From the NCBI GenBank assembly GCA_030710605.1, contig CP092864.1, positions 138,075,255 through 138,139,254 of the forward strand: a stretch of 64,000 nucleotides of DNA, written 5' to 3'. Origin of the DNA: Cordylochernes scorpioides. Lineage: Eukaryota > Arthropoda > Arachnida > Pseudoscorpiones > Chernetidae. Positions 1-11,507 of this stretch are shown here, one piece after another. The notes under the pieces are model-generated. The model made no database searches. It had not been told where the DNA came from and saw only the letters and a program-made list of their open reading frames with translations. Position numbers and translations under genes: made by a program. How positions within the stretch are numbered: position 1 is the first letter of the stretch; each line of letters opens with the position of its first letter.

Positions 1-137
1 AAAGTGTCCTTTAGGGAGAGATGTCCTCTTACCGAAGAGTTACTAAATAGTAAAAATGGTAATTTTGGCAATGAAAACTGTCCTTTATAGAGAGGTGTCC
101 TCTAACATGAGTGTCCTCTCATGGAGGTTCTACTGTA
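1..137. mobile_element. Fragment of a pogo/Tigger-like MITE
   Basis: The stretch is made of short GTCCTTT..AGAGAGGTGTCC phrases and ends in TGGAGGTTCTACTGTA, the reverse of the CAGTAGAACCTCC-type terminal repeat. The same element is seen more completely at 20859-21046 and 26735-27020. The CAGT(A)GAACCTC terminus is typical of pogo/Tigger elements. Only the right end is inside the window. No coding capacity remains. Confidence 0.55.
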
Positions 138-312
138 TCTAGTTTTTTTTTCTCAAATCTATAATATTCATAGCATGTTCTTTTTATATATATTAAGAAT
201 TATAATATATGTTTACGCTTTTTCTTTTTTAAATTTGCAAATATCTTTATATATTTTCGTCTATTTTTTTATTGTGTTAGATGCTACACTTTTTGAAAAA
301 GAATTTATATTA

Positions 313-568
313 TAAGAGTGAATTCATCACTTTTAAAAATGAAATTTGTGACAAAAACTTCACACTGCTTCTTAGCAGACTAACACATGTTTCTGCGGAT
401 GTGTGCCCTCTTGCATTATCCATATAGAAACATTAAATCCATATCGCGTTGCTACAATTTCATCAAGCTCATGTAAAAATTCAACGAAAATTGTGCTATT
501 ACAACCACCAACATGTGTTTGACGATGAACGACAAACTCATTTTTTAAAAGTGATGAATTCACTCTTA
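313..568. mobile_element. 256 bp TIR element with transposase-like fragment
   Basis: A terminal inverted repeat of about 30 bp (starting TAAGAGTGAATTCATCAC at 313, mirrored up to 568) bounds this segment, with TA at each end as for Tc1/mariner-type insertions. On the minus strand between about 372 and 530 a short open frame contains hydrophobic strands ending in SIWIM and a histidine, which vaguely resembles the second catalytic region of DDE transposases. That assignment is weak. The element is non-autonomous. Confidence 0.5.
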
Positions 569-789
569 AAATGCTTTTAAAAGAATTTTAAAAATACAAG
601 GAGAAAATAGTTGTGCCATTAGAAAAATATTGTTAATAATAAATGTATAAAAATATATCCTTTCTCAGATTGAGAAAAAGCCAAAGATTTTTTTTCCACT
701 TCTCTATGCAATGAGATGTGAAATGAGCCCTAATTTTCCTATACAAAGAAAAAATATTAAAGAAAAATGTGAAAACAATATCTAATATA

Positions 790-1815
790 TACTCTTTCAT
801 CGAATTCATCAAATCATTTTCAAATTCTGAAATTTTTCTTCAGAACTATTTAAAATTCATATCTTGATATCTTTATAAAAATCCATTCTAAATTACTCTT
901 CTTCTTTCTTTCTTATCTCCACTCAATCATATTAGGTATTCATCAAATCATTTTCAAATCCTGAAAGTTATCTTCTGAACTATTCAAAATTCATATCTTG
1001 ATAAAAATCCATTCTGAATTACTCTTCTTCTTAAGGTAATAAGACCAAATCCAAATAAATAATTAGTGTATGACATTTCGGTTACCATCTTCAGACAAAA
1101 GTACTGGAGAATAACTTCTTAGGTCCATTGAAATCTATAAAAATGATAAGGTACAATTTGGATTATAGATTATAAACACAAGGTAATAAGACCTAATCCA
1201 AATAAATAATTAATGTGTGCAGTACTTTGTCTGAAGATGGTAACAATGCTAAAACGTCACACACTATTTATTTAGATTTGGTCTTATTACTTTGTATTTA
1301 TAATCTATAATCCAAATTGTGCCTTATCATTACTCTTCTTTCATATCTCTTCAATCATATTAGGTATTCATCAAATCATTTTCAAATCCTAAAAGTTTGC
1401 CTTCTGAACTATTCAAAATTCACATCTTATATCTTCTTGAAAAAAAAAAAAATCATTCTGAATTACTCTTCTTTCTTATCTCCACTCAATCATATTAGGT
1501 ATTCATCAATCTCATGGAATGGGGTGTAGGGGTGCAGCTTTTGTTGATCATGGCACCATCATCCAGCCACACTTTGGTGAAAGTCTGACTTTGCCTGTAG
1601 TTTGAGGCTGTTCCTAACATGGAAGCCTTTGCTGCCGACTCTAACATGAGTACAGACACAGCTCCTCAGTATCCCTGGAGAGGGATCAAATCATTTTCAA
1701 ATCCTAAAAGTTTATCTTCTGAACTATTCAAAATTCATATCTTGATATCTTGTAACAAAATCCTTCTGAATTACTCTTCTTCTTTCTTTCATATCTCCAC
1801 TCAATCATATTATGG
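790..1815. repeat. Degenerate tandem repeat, unit about 150 bp
   Basis: A phrase beginning TTCATCAAATCATTTTCAAA and ending in CTCCACTCAATCATATTAGG recurs at about 803, 937, 1365 and 1686, with insertions between copies, including the MITE at 1144-1329. Copies differ by many substitutions, so the array is old. No coding signal is seen in any frame. The flanking 569-790 stretch is plain AT-rich DNA with nothing recognisable. Confidence 0.6.
1144..1329. mobile_element. Foldback MITE carrying a hammerhead-like centre
   Basis: Near-perfect inverted arms of about 70 bp (1144-1222 and 1258-1329, starting TGATAAGG and ending CCTTATCA) surround a centre at about 1221-1260 that reads CTGAAGATGG then AACGTC. 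Relatives lie at 1036-1105, 2148-2352, 3630-3692, 4215-4340 and 4437-4490. This copy has lost the second half of the central stem. Confidence 0.65.
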
Positions 1816-2147
1816 TGGTGTCTTGTCCATGGAACAGATCAGATCGGTCCATGCACCCTGATAACAATACCGGCCAACAAAGTATGGTGGGGACTTCGTG
1901 AGCCCCGAGCCGCTACAGTAACTGTGAACAGGGAACTCTGAAATGTGGCTGACCTGACTAACGGGGCAATGGCAATCTTCCTTTCCGTGGAGCAACAAAA
2001 TCATATTAGTGTATCAAGAATGTAGAGCTTAAGACTTTTGAAGGTGTCTTCACCATTCTGAATTTACTAAAAACTCATACCTAAAGAAGTTTAATTGATT
2101 TATTAAGATATCTTTGTTAAAAACCTTTTGAAATACTGATTATTATT

Positions 2148-2352
2148 TAATGATAGGTACAATTTGGATTATAGATTAGAAATATAAGATAATAATACCA
2201 AATCCATATAAATAAATATTGAGTGACATTTTGGTAACAACATTGTATCATGTTCATTAGATTCAGTACTTTTGTTTGATGATGGTAACAACGCTGTAAC
2301 CGAAACATCACACACTATTTATTTATTTAAATTTGGTTTTATTACCTTGTGT
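2148..2352. mobile_element. Second copy of the hammerhead-like MITE
   Basis: The same outer arms as 1144-1329 (ACAATTTGGATTATAGATTA and the reverse of GGTTTTATTACC) enclose two central modules. The module at 2275-2325 reads TTGATGATGG, a stem, then CCGAAACATC. Arms are about 85% alike by eye. Confidence 0.55.
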
Positions 2353-3600
2353 TTCTTTTGAAATACTGAAAAGTCATCCTGACATACTGTGTATATTAAT
2401 ACTATGCTGAAATATACTGAAAAAGTCATTCTAAAATCCTGAAAAGTGATGCTAAAATACGGAAGTTAACTTTATATTCTGTGAAGGTCTTTCTGAAATA
2501 TTGAAAAGTCATTATGAAATGCTGAAAATTCATCCTTTATTTACTGAAAGTTCACCCTGATACCCTTAAGCGTCATTCTGTAATACTGAAAAAGTCATTT
2601 TGAAATACGAAAGTGTCATCTTCTTCTTCTTCTTTCTTATCTCCACACTGGGTGAAGTAGAATGTGTCTGCCTTTGTCATTAAGACTAGGAGCACTACTC
2701 AGTGGCAGGCCGATTTAGCTCCAAAATAAATGGCCGCCTCTGACATGAGGAACAGACGCCATGTGCAGCCGCTCCTAACATGGAGTACAAACGCTGCTCA
2801 TCCTGTATTCCTGGATTAGGAGCCCTTACAGGGTACTATCAGCCGGGCCAGCTGAGCCCAGGTTTTTTAGTGAGCTTGTTACTGCTCCTCCTCCTCCTAT
2901 TTCATCCGGGCTTGGGACCGGCAAGGGCGAAAGTGTCATAAAGTTCTGAAATCTTTAAAAGTCCTTGGGAAATTCTGAAAAAATAAACCATCCTAAATTT
3001 ACTGAAAGTCATTCTGATATCCTCAAGGGATGCTGAAGTCTCTCTGAACTTCAGAAAAAGTCATACCGAAATACGTAAGTCATCTTTATATCCTGAAAAT
3101 ATCCTACTGAAATCTTGAAAAGTCCTTGGGAAATGCTGAAAATTCATCCTAAATTTACTGAAAGTTAATTCTTATATTCTCAAGAGTCATTCTGTAATAC
3201 TGAAAAGATTTTATGAAATCCTGAAAAGTCATGCTGAAATACGTAAGAGTCATATTTATATCCTGAAAAAGTCCTTCTGAAATCTTGAAAAGTCCTTGGG
3301 AAATGCTAAAAAATCATCCTAAATTTACTGAAAGTCATTCTGTTATCCTCAAGAGTCATTCTGTAATACTGAAAAGTCTTTCTAAAATTCTAAAAGGTCA
3401 TCCTAAAATAAGTAAGAGTCATCTTTATATCCTGAAAAAATCCTTCTGAAATCTTGAATAGTCATTGTAAAATGCTGGAAAAAGGTCATCTAATATTGTG
3501 AAATTTACTGAAAAGTCATCATGTTCTTCTTTAGAAATCATTCTGATATCTTTAAAATTCATTCTGAAATACTGAAGTATTTGAAAAAGTGAACTATATC
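2350..3600. repeat. Degenerate short tandem repeat, unit about 30-40 bp
   Basis: Dozens of loosely conserved units built on GTCATTCTGAAATACTGAAA run from 2350 to 2640 and again from 2935 to 3600. They are split by a GC-richer stretch (2640-2935) in which I see nothing recognisable. The units drift in length and sequence, as in an old minisatellite. No gene is supported here. Confidence 0.6.
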
Positions 3601-3814
3601 TCCAGAAACCTGTTGCAATATTTAATTATACTATTTATTTGGATTTGATCCTGTTACCTTATGTTTCTAATCTATAATCCAAATTGTATCTTATCTGTAT
3701 CTAGCCCTGTTACTTTCTGTAGACATGGTTTTCAATTTTATGAAGTAATATTTGTTTAATTTTAATCAAAAGAAGTCACTATGAAACTTGTGCTAATACA
3801 CATTGTATAATAAT

Positions 3815-4175
3815 TCAGAACTATTATAGACGCGTATGATTCTTTTTAAAAATTAAACAATTTTCTACTGCCCCTACTGCAATGATAAATTAATGGGAGT
3901 GCCTGGCTCATCAGTAGTCTTCTTCTTCTTCTTTCTTATCTCCACTCAATCATATTAGGGTGTCAGGCTTGTAAAGTTTGAGATTTGACAACCATCATGA
4001 TTGGGTGAAGTAGAATGCGTCTGCCTTTTCATCAGTAGTGAATCCTCCTAGTGGTTTTACCAGTTTAAGTATAATGCAGTAAGGGTAGTAGAAAATTGTT
4101 TAATTTTAAAAAGAATCATATGCGTCTATAATAGTTTTGAATTATAACAGATGGCATGCTAATGTATCATATTGA
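3815..4175. mobile_element. MITE with long inverted ends (ACTATTATAGACGCG family)
   Basis: Left arm 3815-3895 (ACTATTATAGACGCGTATGA, then an A/T run and CTACTGCCC) is mirrored at about 4070-4165, followed by AACAGATGGCATGCTAATG. The same family is at 55206-55358, 63388-63605, and as single ends at 21650-21790 and 26030-26130. The centre is unrelated filler with no transposase. Confidence 0.65.
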
Positions 4176-4214
4176 ATAATATAAAGTATCAAGACCAAAT
4201 CCAAATTTAATATA

Positions 4215-4490
4215 TTGTATGCATTGATAAGGCACAATTTGGATTATAGATTATAAACGCAAGGTAATAAGACCAAATCCAAATAAAAAAATAGTGTGTG
4301 ACGTTTCGATAACAGCATTGTTACCATCTTCATGTTACCAACTGTTTATCAGATAAATATCTTCTTATCTATTATCTTGTTTACACACTTGATACCAGGA
4401 ACTATTTAAAAGCATGCTGTGGTAAAATTCTCTCATTCAGTACTTTTGTCTGAAGATGGTAACAACGCTGTTACCGAAACGTCAAACACT
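4215..4490. mobile_element. Two adjacent hammerhead-like MITE segments
   Basis: 4215-4340 is a minus-oriented copy of the 1144 family (TGATAAGGCACAATTTGG, then the reverse of the CGAAACGTC module). 4444-4486 is the best plus-strand module. It has CTGAAGA, then an extra T, then a perfect seven-pair stem GGTAACA/TGTTACC around the loop ACGC, then GAAACGTC. See the finding on this module. Confidence 0.55.
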
Positions 4491-4529
4491 ATTTTTTTTT
4501 GTAGAAATTAAACTCTTAAAATCACGATC

Positions 4530-4629
4530 NNNNNNNNNNNNNNNNNNNNNNNNNNNNNNNNNNNNNNNNNNNNNNNNNNNNNNNNNNNNNNNNNNNNNNN
4601 NNNNNNNNNNNNNNNNNNNNNNNNNNNNN
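4530..4629. other. Assembly gap, 100 N
   Basis: Exactly 100 N. It cuts receptor exon 3: the left-arm exon begins in frame at the first base after the gap. The intact counterpart on the right arm continues past this point at 54574, while the sequence left of the gap does not match it. The join is therefore between unrelated contig ends. Confidence 0.99.
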
Positions 4630-5697
4630 CTTGGAGCTAGGATTATGGACTTCTGTGGACGTAAACAGTTAGCTTTGGAACGCCTCTTTACTCTATACCA
4701 GAATTCGGATCCTAAGTCCATTATAGCATCTTTGAGTTTCGATATGTCAGCTGCTCGTGAGCTGGGACCCGTCCTCCAATCCTTACAAGTCCCTCAAATC
4801 ACTGTAGCTTCACCTTCAGAACCATTCGCTCTTGCTCCACCAGCAACAGACCAACTTCAACCGCTCGCGCTCTTTCTGAAGGCATTCTCTTGGGATTACG
4901 TCTATGTCATCCATAGTAATGATGATTATGGCTCCAAAACAACAAAGGAATTCCTCAAAGTGGCAAATGCTAACGGTATCTGCCTTGCTGACTACTTCAC
5001 ACTCCCCAACGAAGCAACATCTGAAGTCATCATCGAATCCTTCCTCGGTCATCTTGTGGATAGTCAGGCTAGAGTCATTGTCGTCATAGCAGACGATGCC
5101 CTGAAGGCACGGAGAATTCTACAGGCTGCCAAGGTTGCTAAGGTCCTAAGCAAATACGTATGGGTCCTCAATGAAGTCTGGGACAACGACAAGTATATCC
5201 TTAATACCATTAAAGATGCGCCTCTTGATATCTTCAGCGTTAAAACTCAAGGTCTTGTCAACAAAGAATTCAAAGAATCCTTCTCAAAACTTAACCTCGA
5301 TAATCCCGGATCGATTCCGAAGGAATGGTTGGAAGAATTCTGGCAGCATAACTTCCATTGCCAACTTCCAAGTAGCAGAATCGTTCAGAAACAATATTCC
5401 GATATCTGTAGCCGAACAGAAAAACTAGACGTTGAGAGTATGGTACAGAACAGGCTGGTGTTCCAGACCATCAAGTCTGTTGAAGCCGTAGGAGAAGGTC
5501 TGAACAGATTCCTGAAGAGACATTGCTCGCTAACTGTAAAGAACATTGAAGAATGTGGAGCTAACGCCAGAACAGAACTCGCTGAAGAGATCAAATCAGC
5601 ACTGGAGTGTCAGGACTGTAAGAATTCAGCTGGCGGACAGCAGATATTCCAATGGAAGATGGCAAAGGATTTCCATTCTTCCTACGTCCTTAGTGAG
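4630..5697 (+). CDS. Class C GPCR, exon 3 (second Venus-flytrap module), truncated copy
   Basis: The open frame from 4630 encodes 356 residues of a type I periplasmic-binding-protein fold, the extracellular ligand-binding module of class C receptors. It starts in LGARIMDFCGRK, which matches the LGARILD..C region near the start of metabotropic glutamate receptor modules, and runs to LSE. The donor GAG|GTAGGT at 5697 is in phase 0. The first 59 codons of the exon are missing because of the N gap; the complete version is 53506-54750 on the minus strand. Two residues differ from that copy (Ile/Val in SSR.VQ, Glu/Lys in ELA.EIK). It is most likely the other allele of the same gene, not a second gene. 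Confidence 0.88.
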
Positions 5698-5721
5698 GTA
5701 GGTTGACATTTATAAAACTTT

Positions 5722-5876
5722 ATAAAAGTTGCTGATGGCTTGCGCCATCTGTCGGAATAAATATCAACTATTCGTTGTTTTTAATTATTCCAGAATTGGC
5801 CAAATACCCATTCTTGATGAATCAATGAATAATTAATATTTAATCCGATAGATGGCGCAAGCCATCAGCAACTTTG
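5722..5876. mobile_element. Intronic foldback MITE (GTTGCTGATGGCTTGCGCC ends)
   Basis: Inverted ends of about 50 bp (AGTTGCTGATGGCTTGCGCC at 5726, mirrored up to 5875) lie within the 292 bp intron between exons 3 and 4. The same ends occur at 15301, 23040-23080, 43615 and 63182 next to ribozyme motifs. This copy looks like a ribozyme repeat whose centre has been deleted. The right-arm copy is 53325-53485. Confidence 0.7.
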
Positions 5877-5989
5877 AGTTTGCGCGATAAAGAGATGCCT
5901 TTTTCTTTTTTAATTTATGCACCTTATCCCAGTACAATATCACATTTGTACTATTTTTCACAGTATTTGCACATGTTGTGTACGTGCAG

Positions 5990-6926
5990 ATCGGTCTATG
6001 GAACAGCGGCCAATGGACGTATCTGAAGAATGCCACCAGTTTGAACTACGTTCTGGGCAAGTTACCAGCGTCCACGTGTACCACTGAGGAATGCGGCAAA
6101 TGCACCAATTTGATAGCCACCCAGGAAGCTCTGATGGTCGCAGGCCGTGATGGAGTCTTATCACGTCTGAAGACAGCCTGGGGTGTTACCATCACTTCTC
6201 TTTCTGTCTTAGGTATTTTCTTCGTGTTGGTCTGCACGCTCTACTTCCTGATGTCCTTCCCCGTCTCTGTGGGCACTACCATCCTTGGTTATATGATTCT
6301 CATGGGTGTTATGGCTCTGTATGGCGTCAACTTCGCATTCCTACTTGCCCCACCGAGTGAAGCCCTATTTGCATTAGGTCTTGCTTATTCTGTCGTCTTC
6401 TCAGGCATGGTTATCAAGGTCTTCAATACGTGGAGACGTCAGCGTAAGAACTGTGAAGGAATGAGTCCCATGGGATTACTTCTGCAGGCTGTTCTGTTGG
6501 CATCAGTGCAGGGAGGTATTATTGCTCTATGGCTGACTTTGGGTGGAGGTACCCGTAGTGATGTTCAGGAGTTTGCTGTCGCTTTGACGTATCCAGGCTT
6601 CCTGGCGTGTATCGCCGCACTACTGGCTGGTGTGACATGGTGGGATCGAGAGTCCAGATGGATGCTTGCATGTTGTGGACTCACAGCTGCTGTGTGGTCC
6701 TCCTGGGGTCTGGCTGTGTGGGGATTGGGACATGTAGCTCGCCCAGCTGTAGCGGCCAACTTGGTGTGTGCTACCGGCGTTATGCTCTGTCTCTATCTAC
6801 GGAAGGTCTACCTATACTCCAAGCTGTCACGTGACCGCGAGATGAAAATGCGACTACAGCCTTCATCACCTAACCCTGCTTCCCTCTACGGCACGCTCCA
6901 CGACAACCTCTCTCCTGTCCTCTTCG
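5990..6926 (+). CDS. Class C GPCR, exon 4 (seven-helix bundle)
   Basis: The acceptor GTGCAG|ATC at 5990 continues phase 0 from exon 3, and the donor TTCG|GTAAGT follows 6926. The 312 codons open with IGLWNSGQW and a short linker with three cysteines (residues 30-38). Seven hydrophobic helices follow at about 64-88, 94-118, 124-146, 161-184, 196-216, 222-246 and 251-274, then a basic juxtamembrane stretch. The LAYSVVFSGMVIKVFNTWR segment matches the TM3/loop 2 region, and CLYLRKVYLYS the TM7 end, of class C receptors. No nine-cysteine NCD3G domain precedes the helices. The translation is identical to the right-arm copy at 52277-53213. Confidence 0.9.
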
Positions 6927-7789
6927 GTAAGTCCACTCTATACCAAACTTACTGTAGATGCTCAGAACCCTTTAGGTACCGTGAAATAACTTCACATATA
7001 CTGCCCGGAGACTGAGAAATATTTGAAAAAATCTCAATTTGAAGTATTAATGAAATACGCTCATGAACAAAACTTATGAAAGTGGAATGACATCGGTTGT
7101 CTGTTGTTGTTGTTTGAAGGAAACAAAGACAATTTCGTTTACACTTGGTTATCTCGTATGTCTTCAAAAAAGGTCACTGTAATATCGTTCGGAGTTATTG
7201 TCTGAATACCTATATACATGCTTAAAGGTACAACTTCCATAAGTTCTTTTCTACGAAGTGTATTTTGAATGTGTATAGGATGTGACTTCAGGGGCATGGA
7301 ACACCAATGACTTTGCAGAATTACGTCGGCAGCATTAGAGAAAATTTATATTCGTAAAAGAAAAGAGGTACGCGTCAGAAGCACTAGCAGCTTGTATCTT
7401 GCTGAGCGGAAAATTGATGTTGGTAGAACTAAGAGAATTAATCTTCCCATTCACAATCCACCAGGAGAGCCGAACTGGATCATCAGAAATTTTTAGAATA
7501 ACCATTGATAGGTACTGTCTCTTCTTATCTTAGTTTTGTCCATGAGTTTATATAGATAGCACGTTATTTCCTTATGTTTACAAGGGTGGTTCCAAAAGTT
7601 CGTAAACACTTGCAAAAAATTGAAATAGCAATATTATTCCCCATAATATTATTCGCCGTTATGTCTTTGTATTATGTATAAAATAATTGTATTATTTGTT
7701 CGCCGTAATAATATTATTAACCAAGTAATAAGAAAACACGAACTTTTGGGACAACCTTATAATAGAGTTTGAATAGCTTTTTGTCTAGC

Positions 7790-8866
7790 AAATGGAGACA
7801 GTGCTTCACCGAAATATTTTTGAATAGAATTGAAGATGGTTGAGATGTGTTCTGATCTTTCATTTCTACAAAATCATCAACATATACTTCGCCGAATTAT
7901 TTTTGAATAGAATTGAAGATGGTTAAGATGTGTTTTGATCTTTCATTTCTACAAAATCATCAACATATACTTCGCCGAAGTATTTGTGAATAGAATTGAA
8001 GATGGTCTTCCATTTCTACAAAATCATCAACATATACTTCGCCGAAGTATTTTTGAATAGAATTGAAAATTGTTGAGATGTGTTTTGATCTTCCATTTCT
8101 ACAAAATCATCAACATATACTTCGCCGAAGTATTTTTGAAGAGAATTGAAGATGGTTAAGATGTGTTTTGATCTTCCATTTCTACAATTCCATCAACATA
8201 TACTTCGCCGAAGTATTTTTGAATAGAATTGAAGATGGTTAAGATGTGTTTTGATCTTTCATTTCTACAATTCCATCAACATATACTTCGCCGAAGTATT
8301 TTTGAATAGAATTGAAGATGGTTAAGATGTGTTTTGATCTTCCATTTCTACAAAATCATCAACATATACTTCGCCGAAGTATTTGTGGATAGAATTGAAG
8401 ATGGTTGAGATGTGTTTTGATCTTTCATTTCTACAATACCATCAACATATACTTCGCCGAAGTATTTGTGAATAAAATTGAAGATGTTTTATGTGTTTTG
8501 ATCTTCCATTTCTACAAAATCATCAACATATACTTCGCCGAAGTATTTTTGAATAGAATTGAAGATGGTTAAGATGTGTTTTGATCTTCCATTTCTACAA
8601 AATCATCAACATATACTTCGCCGAAGTATTTGTGAATTGAATTGAAAATAGTTGAGATGTGTTTTGATCTTCCATTTCTACAAAATCATCAACATATACT
8701 TCGCCGAAGTATTTTTGAATAGAATTGAAGATGGTTAAGATGTGTTTTGATCTTCCATTTCTACAAAATCATCAACATATACTTCGCCGAAGTATTTGTG
8801 AATAGAATTGAAGATGGTTGAGATGTGTTTTGATCTTCCATTTCTACAAAATTATCAACATATAGT
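7790..8866. repeat. Minisatellite, about 81 bp x 13
   Basis: Units containing ACTTCGCCGAAGTATTTTTG and GAATTGAAGATGGTTAAGAT repeat about 13 times in the intron after exon 4. The corresponding right-arm array (50595-51415) has about ten units. The rest of 6927-7790 is intronic; 7030-7260 shows decayed relatives of the 76 bp minisatellite of 12403. 8867-9360 shows nothing recognisable. Confidence 0.9.
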
Positions 8867-9360
8867 AATGATTCGGTTTATAAATGACCCATTAGGATAT
8901 GGCAGAGTGTTTTTATTATCCCATTGTATAATTACAAAATGTCATGGAGTCTTAAAGTCCATAAGTCCCCATGATGGAGAGCTGCTGTCGTTGGTTGGCT
9001 ATCCAAGGGGACACCGCATGGAGGTGACAGCCAGATTTTGCCATCCTGGGAGAGTGTAAAATTCTCCAATGTTCCATCACAGAGCGTGCACGCACCGATG
9101 GAATGATGGAAGAATGGAAAGCCAACCAACCATCTATCACCCAAGTTCATTTATCTTTCGCCGGGAAGTCTCCCATTTAAACCTTCTTTCACCACTCAGT
9201 CTATGGCACACTGGATAGAGATAGTATCCTAGATTTACACTTCAATCAGAGTTTGGCTTTATTTTTCAATCAAAATCATTTTCTAATCATACTACAATTC
9301 ATTGACTACAACTACTAATGAACCTAACCTATCCATTCTTCTTCAGATTAAATTAACTAT

Positions 9361-9745
9361 TGTCAAACAAATGCTACAGGTTTCTGAGGGTGAGTTTATT
9401 TACCTTTATTAAACGTATTCTAGAGATTTCGGGCATCTCTGCCCTTTTACAGGAGTACATAGAAACAAATAAATGCTTTTATATGTATAAATTGTCCCAA
9501 TTGTACGTATATAAAGACAATGTATTTATCAAACAAATGCCTGGAGATGAGTATTTCTCACCTTTATTCAACGTATTCTAGAGATTTCTGGCACCTCTGC
9601 TATTCTACAGGAGTACAAAGAAACATATAAACGTCGTTCTATATTCTCCTGTAGAAGGACAGAGATGCCTGAAAGCTCGAGATTACATTTAATAAAGATC
9701 AAATAAACATATTTCCAGAAACCTGTAGCATTTATTTGATTAATA
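9361..9745. mobile_element. MITE with CAAATGCTACAGGTTTCTG ends
   Basis: TCAAACAAATGCTACAGG at 9363 is mirrored by the reverse sequence ending near 9745, and the interior repeats an ATTCTAGAGATTTC..GGCATCTCTG segment in both orientations. Relatives ending in AACAGGTTTCTGGAGAT lie near 13240-13450, 13900, 45360 and 45900. The right-arm copy is 49706-50081. Confidence 0.6.
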
Positions 9746-9830
9746 TCCAGGAGATTTAAATCATTTAGCCATTGAACCAATTCAACTGGTATGGATGGAA
9801 ATATAGATAAAGAATTCTTCCTGGATTGAA

Positions 9831-9946
9831 TTTAGACGATAAAAAACATGGCGAAGGAAGACGAGTTTCTTTTATTGGTGCATTAGAGCTCTATTGCACC
9901 AATAAAACAAACTCGTCTTCCTTCGCCATGTTTTTTATCGTCTAAA
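9831..9946. repeat. 116 bp near-perfect snapback hairpin
   Basis: TTTAGACGATAAAAAACATG starts an arm of about 55 bp that is mirrored up to 9946 with only two mismatches, closed by TAGAGCTCTA. The copy at 49498-49613 has the loop in the opposite orientation. No terminal direct repeat is evident. It could be a MITE or a hairpin RNA source; nothing in the sequence decides between them. Confidence 0.85.
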
Positions 9947-10497
9947 TCGATGAAAATCTTGCTCAAAATAATTCTTTATATCAAATATGCAAATAGGGAT
10001 TCTATTCAATAGAGTGAATAAATATAATATTAATATAGGAAATCACGAATGTTCCTTTTATACATAAAAAAAAAAAACATCTACTATCCTTACTTAGGTG
10101 AAAAATATTGCTAATATTTGGCTCATCAGAAGTTAACTCTTCCAGTGTCCCGTCAATTTAAACTATCAAACAGCTTTTTAGAGCTCTAATACTGTATAGG
10201 ACGATCATGCTTATCTATGCTACACTGAAGGGTGGAATCTTATAAATTGTATTCAAGTAAACTATGGACATAAGCTTTTAGGACAGTAGTGGTGGTTTCT
10301 TGTCCACTCCATGGAACGGAGGGGTGCCATTACCCCCGTTAGTCAGCCACATTTCAGAGTTCCCTGTTCACGGTTACCGTAGCGGCTCTGGCCTCAAAAC
10401 ACAGTATTTCACCCTACAGGGCAGTCCCTTACTTGTGCTGCTTCACCCGCACGCCACGTAGAGGAAGACTTCTGGGCGGGATTTAGAACATTAGAAT

Positions 10498-10895
10498 TCT
10501 ATATACAGTTACGAGCGTCATGCGTTATTAATAATTCTTCATCTCTGTCACCGTTTGCTTTTTTTTTTGGAATGGCGCTCTCCTATTGGTTGGCTACGAT
10601 CACGCCACCTTTGCCCCCCCCCACTCGCTTTTTGGTTTTTGTAACTATTGTGTTGGAGCGGTCGCTCCTTAAATAAATGCATATATTAGTTAATAACTAA
10701 ATGGAATCCCCTCTTTCTTTTTCCCAGTAAGAGTACGGAAGCCAACAGTACATAGACAGATAAAGCACATAGGCTATAGTTATTAACTAATATATGCATT
10801 TATTTAAGGCGCCAATTTATAATTGTAACAAATAGTATTTTAATAAAAACATTCAATCGGGTAAAACACGGGCGTTGCCCGGGTCATTCGGCTAG
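10498..10895 (+). mobile_element. Non-autonomous Helitron-like insertion, left arm only
   Basis: The right arm (near 48945-48955) has the empty site, so the ends are known within one base. The insert begins TCTATATACAG and ends ATTCGGCTAG, placed between two T residues. TC at the 5' end, CTAG at the 3' end, a GGGC-GTT-GCCC hairpin just upstream (10870-10880), and no target duplication are Helitron/Helentron features. An internal inverted repeat pair (about 10672-10700 and 10778-10806) adds structure. No replication-helicase protein is encoded. Related 3' ends lie at 23263 and 60566. Confidence 0.8.
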
Positions 10896-11507
10896 TTACA
10901 TATAAATAGCGAGCAATGTCTTCCGTAAACAATAAAAACAAGGCAGTTAGGCATAAATTAATATAAAATGTTAGCGCGCAATCTATATAGGAGAAATGAA
11001 AGCACGAATGATTTTTCTATTGTACCTATTACAATGATAAATATATTGAGATGGATAATCATTGGTAAATCTTTTCAACATATTCATCAGTTTAATCTAT
11101 CAGACCGCTTTACTATTTTATATGACCGGTTGTGAATAGTTAGCTGTTATTGTTTGTATTTATCGAGTATACGTGGTCCAGGTCACGTTAATCTCAGTGG
11201 TTAGTTAGGAATTGTCCTTTTACTGTAAGTACACCTCTTCACACGCAAAAAGTAGGTTACTTGAACTACTGGTAGGTTGGGTGTGAACGAATTAGAGAAC
11301 TTTGAAGCAAAAGGTTCTCAATGTGGGATTCGTTCCCAGATTATGATATTCGAATATCGAAAATTTTCATAAGCGTATAAAGATATATATTAAATTTATT
11401 AAAAATAGGGATTATATAGTTATATATATTTCAATTCTATCAATAATAAATTTAATGTTTCAATACAAAAAGGCTAAATAAAATATTTGATCAAATATAC
11501 GAAATGA

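Noticed and set aside
7790..8866. Regularly spaced repeats as a CRISPR or satellite gene array
   Set aside because: Direct 81 bp minisatellite with no spacers and no coding frame.
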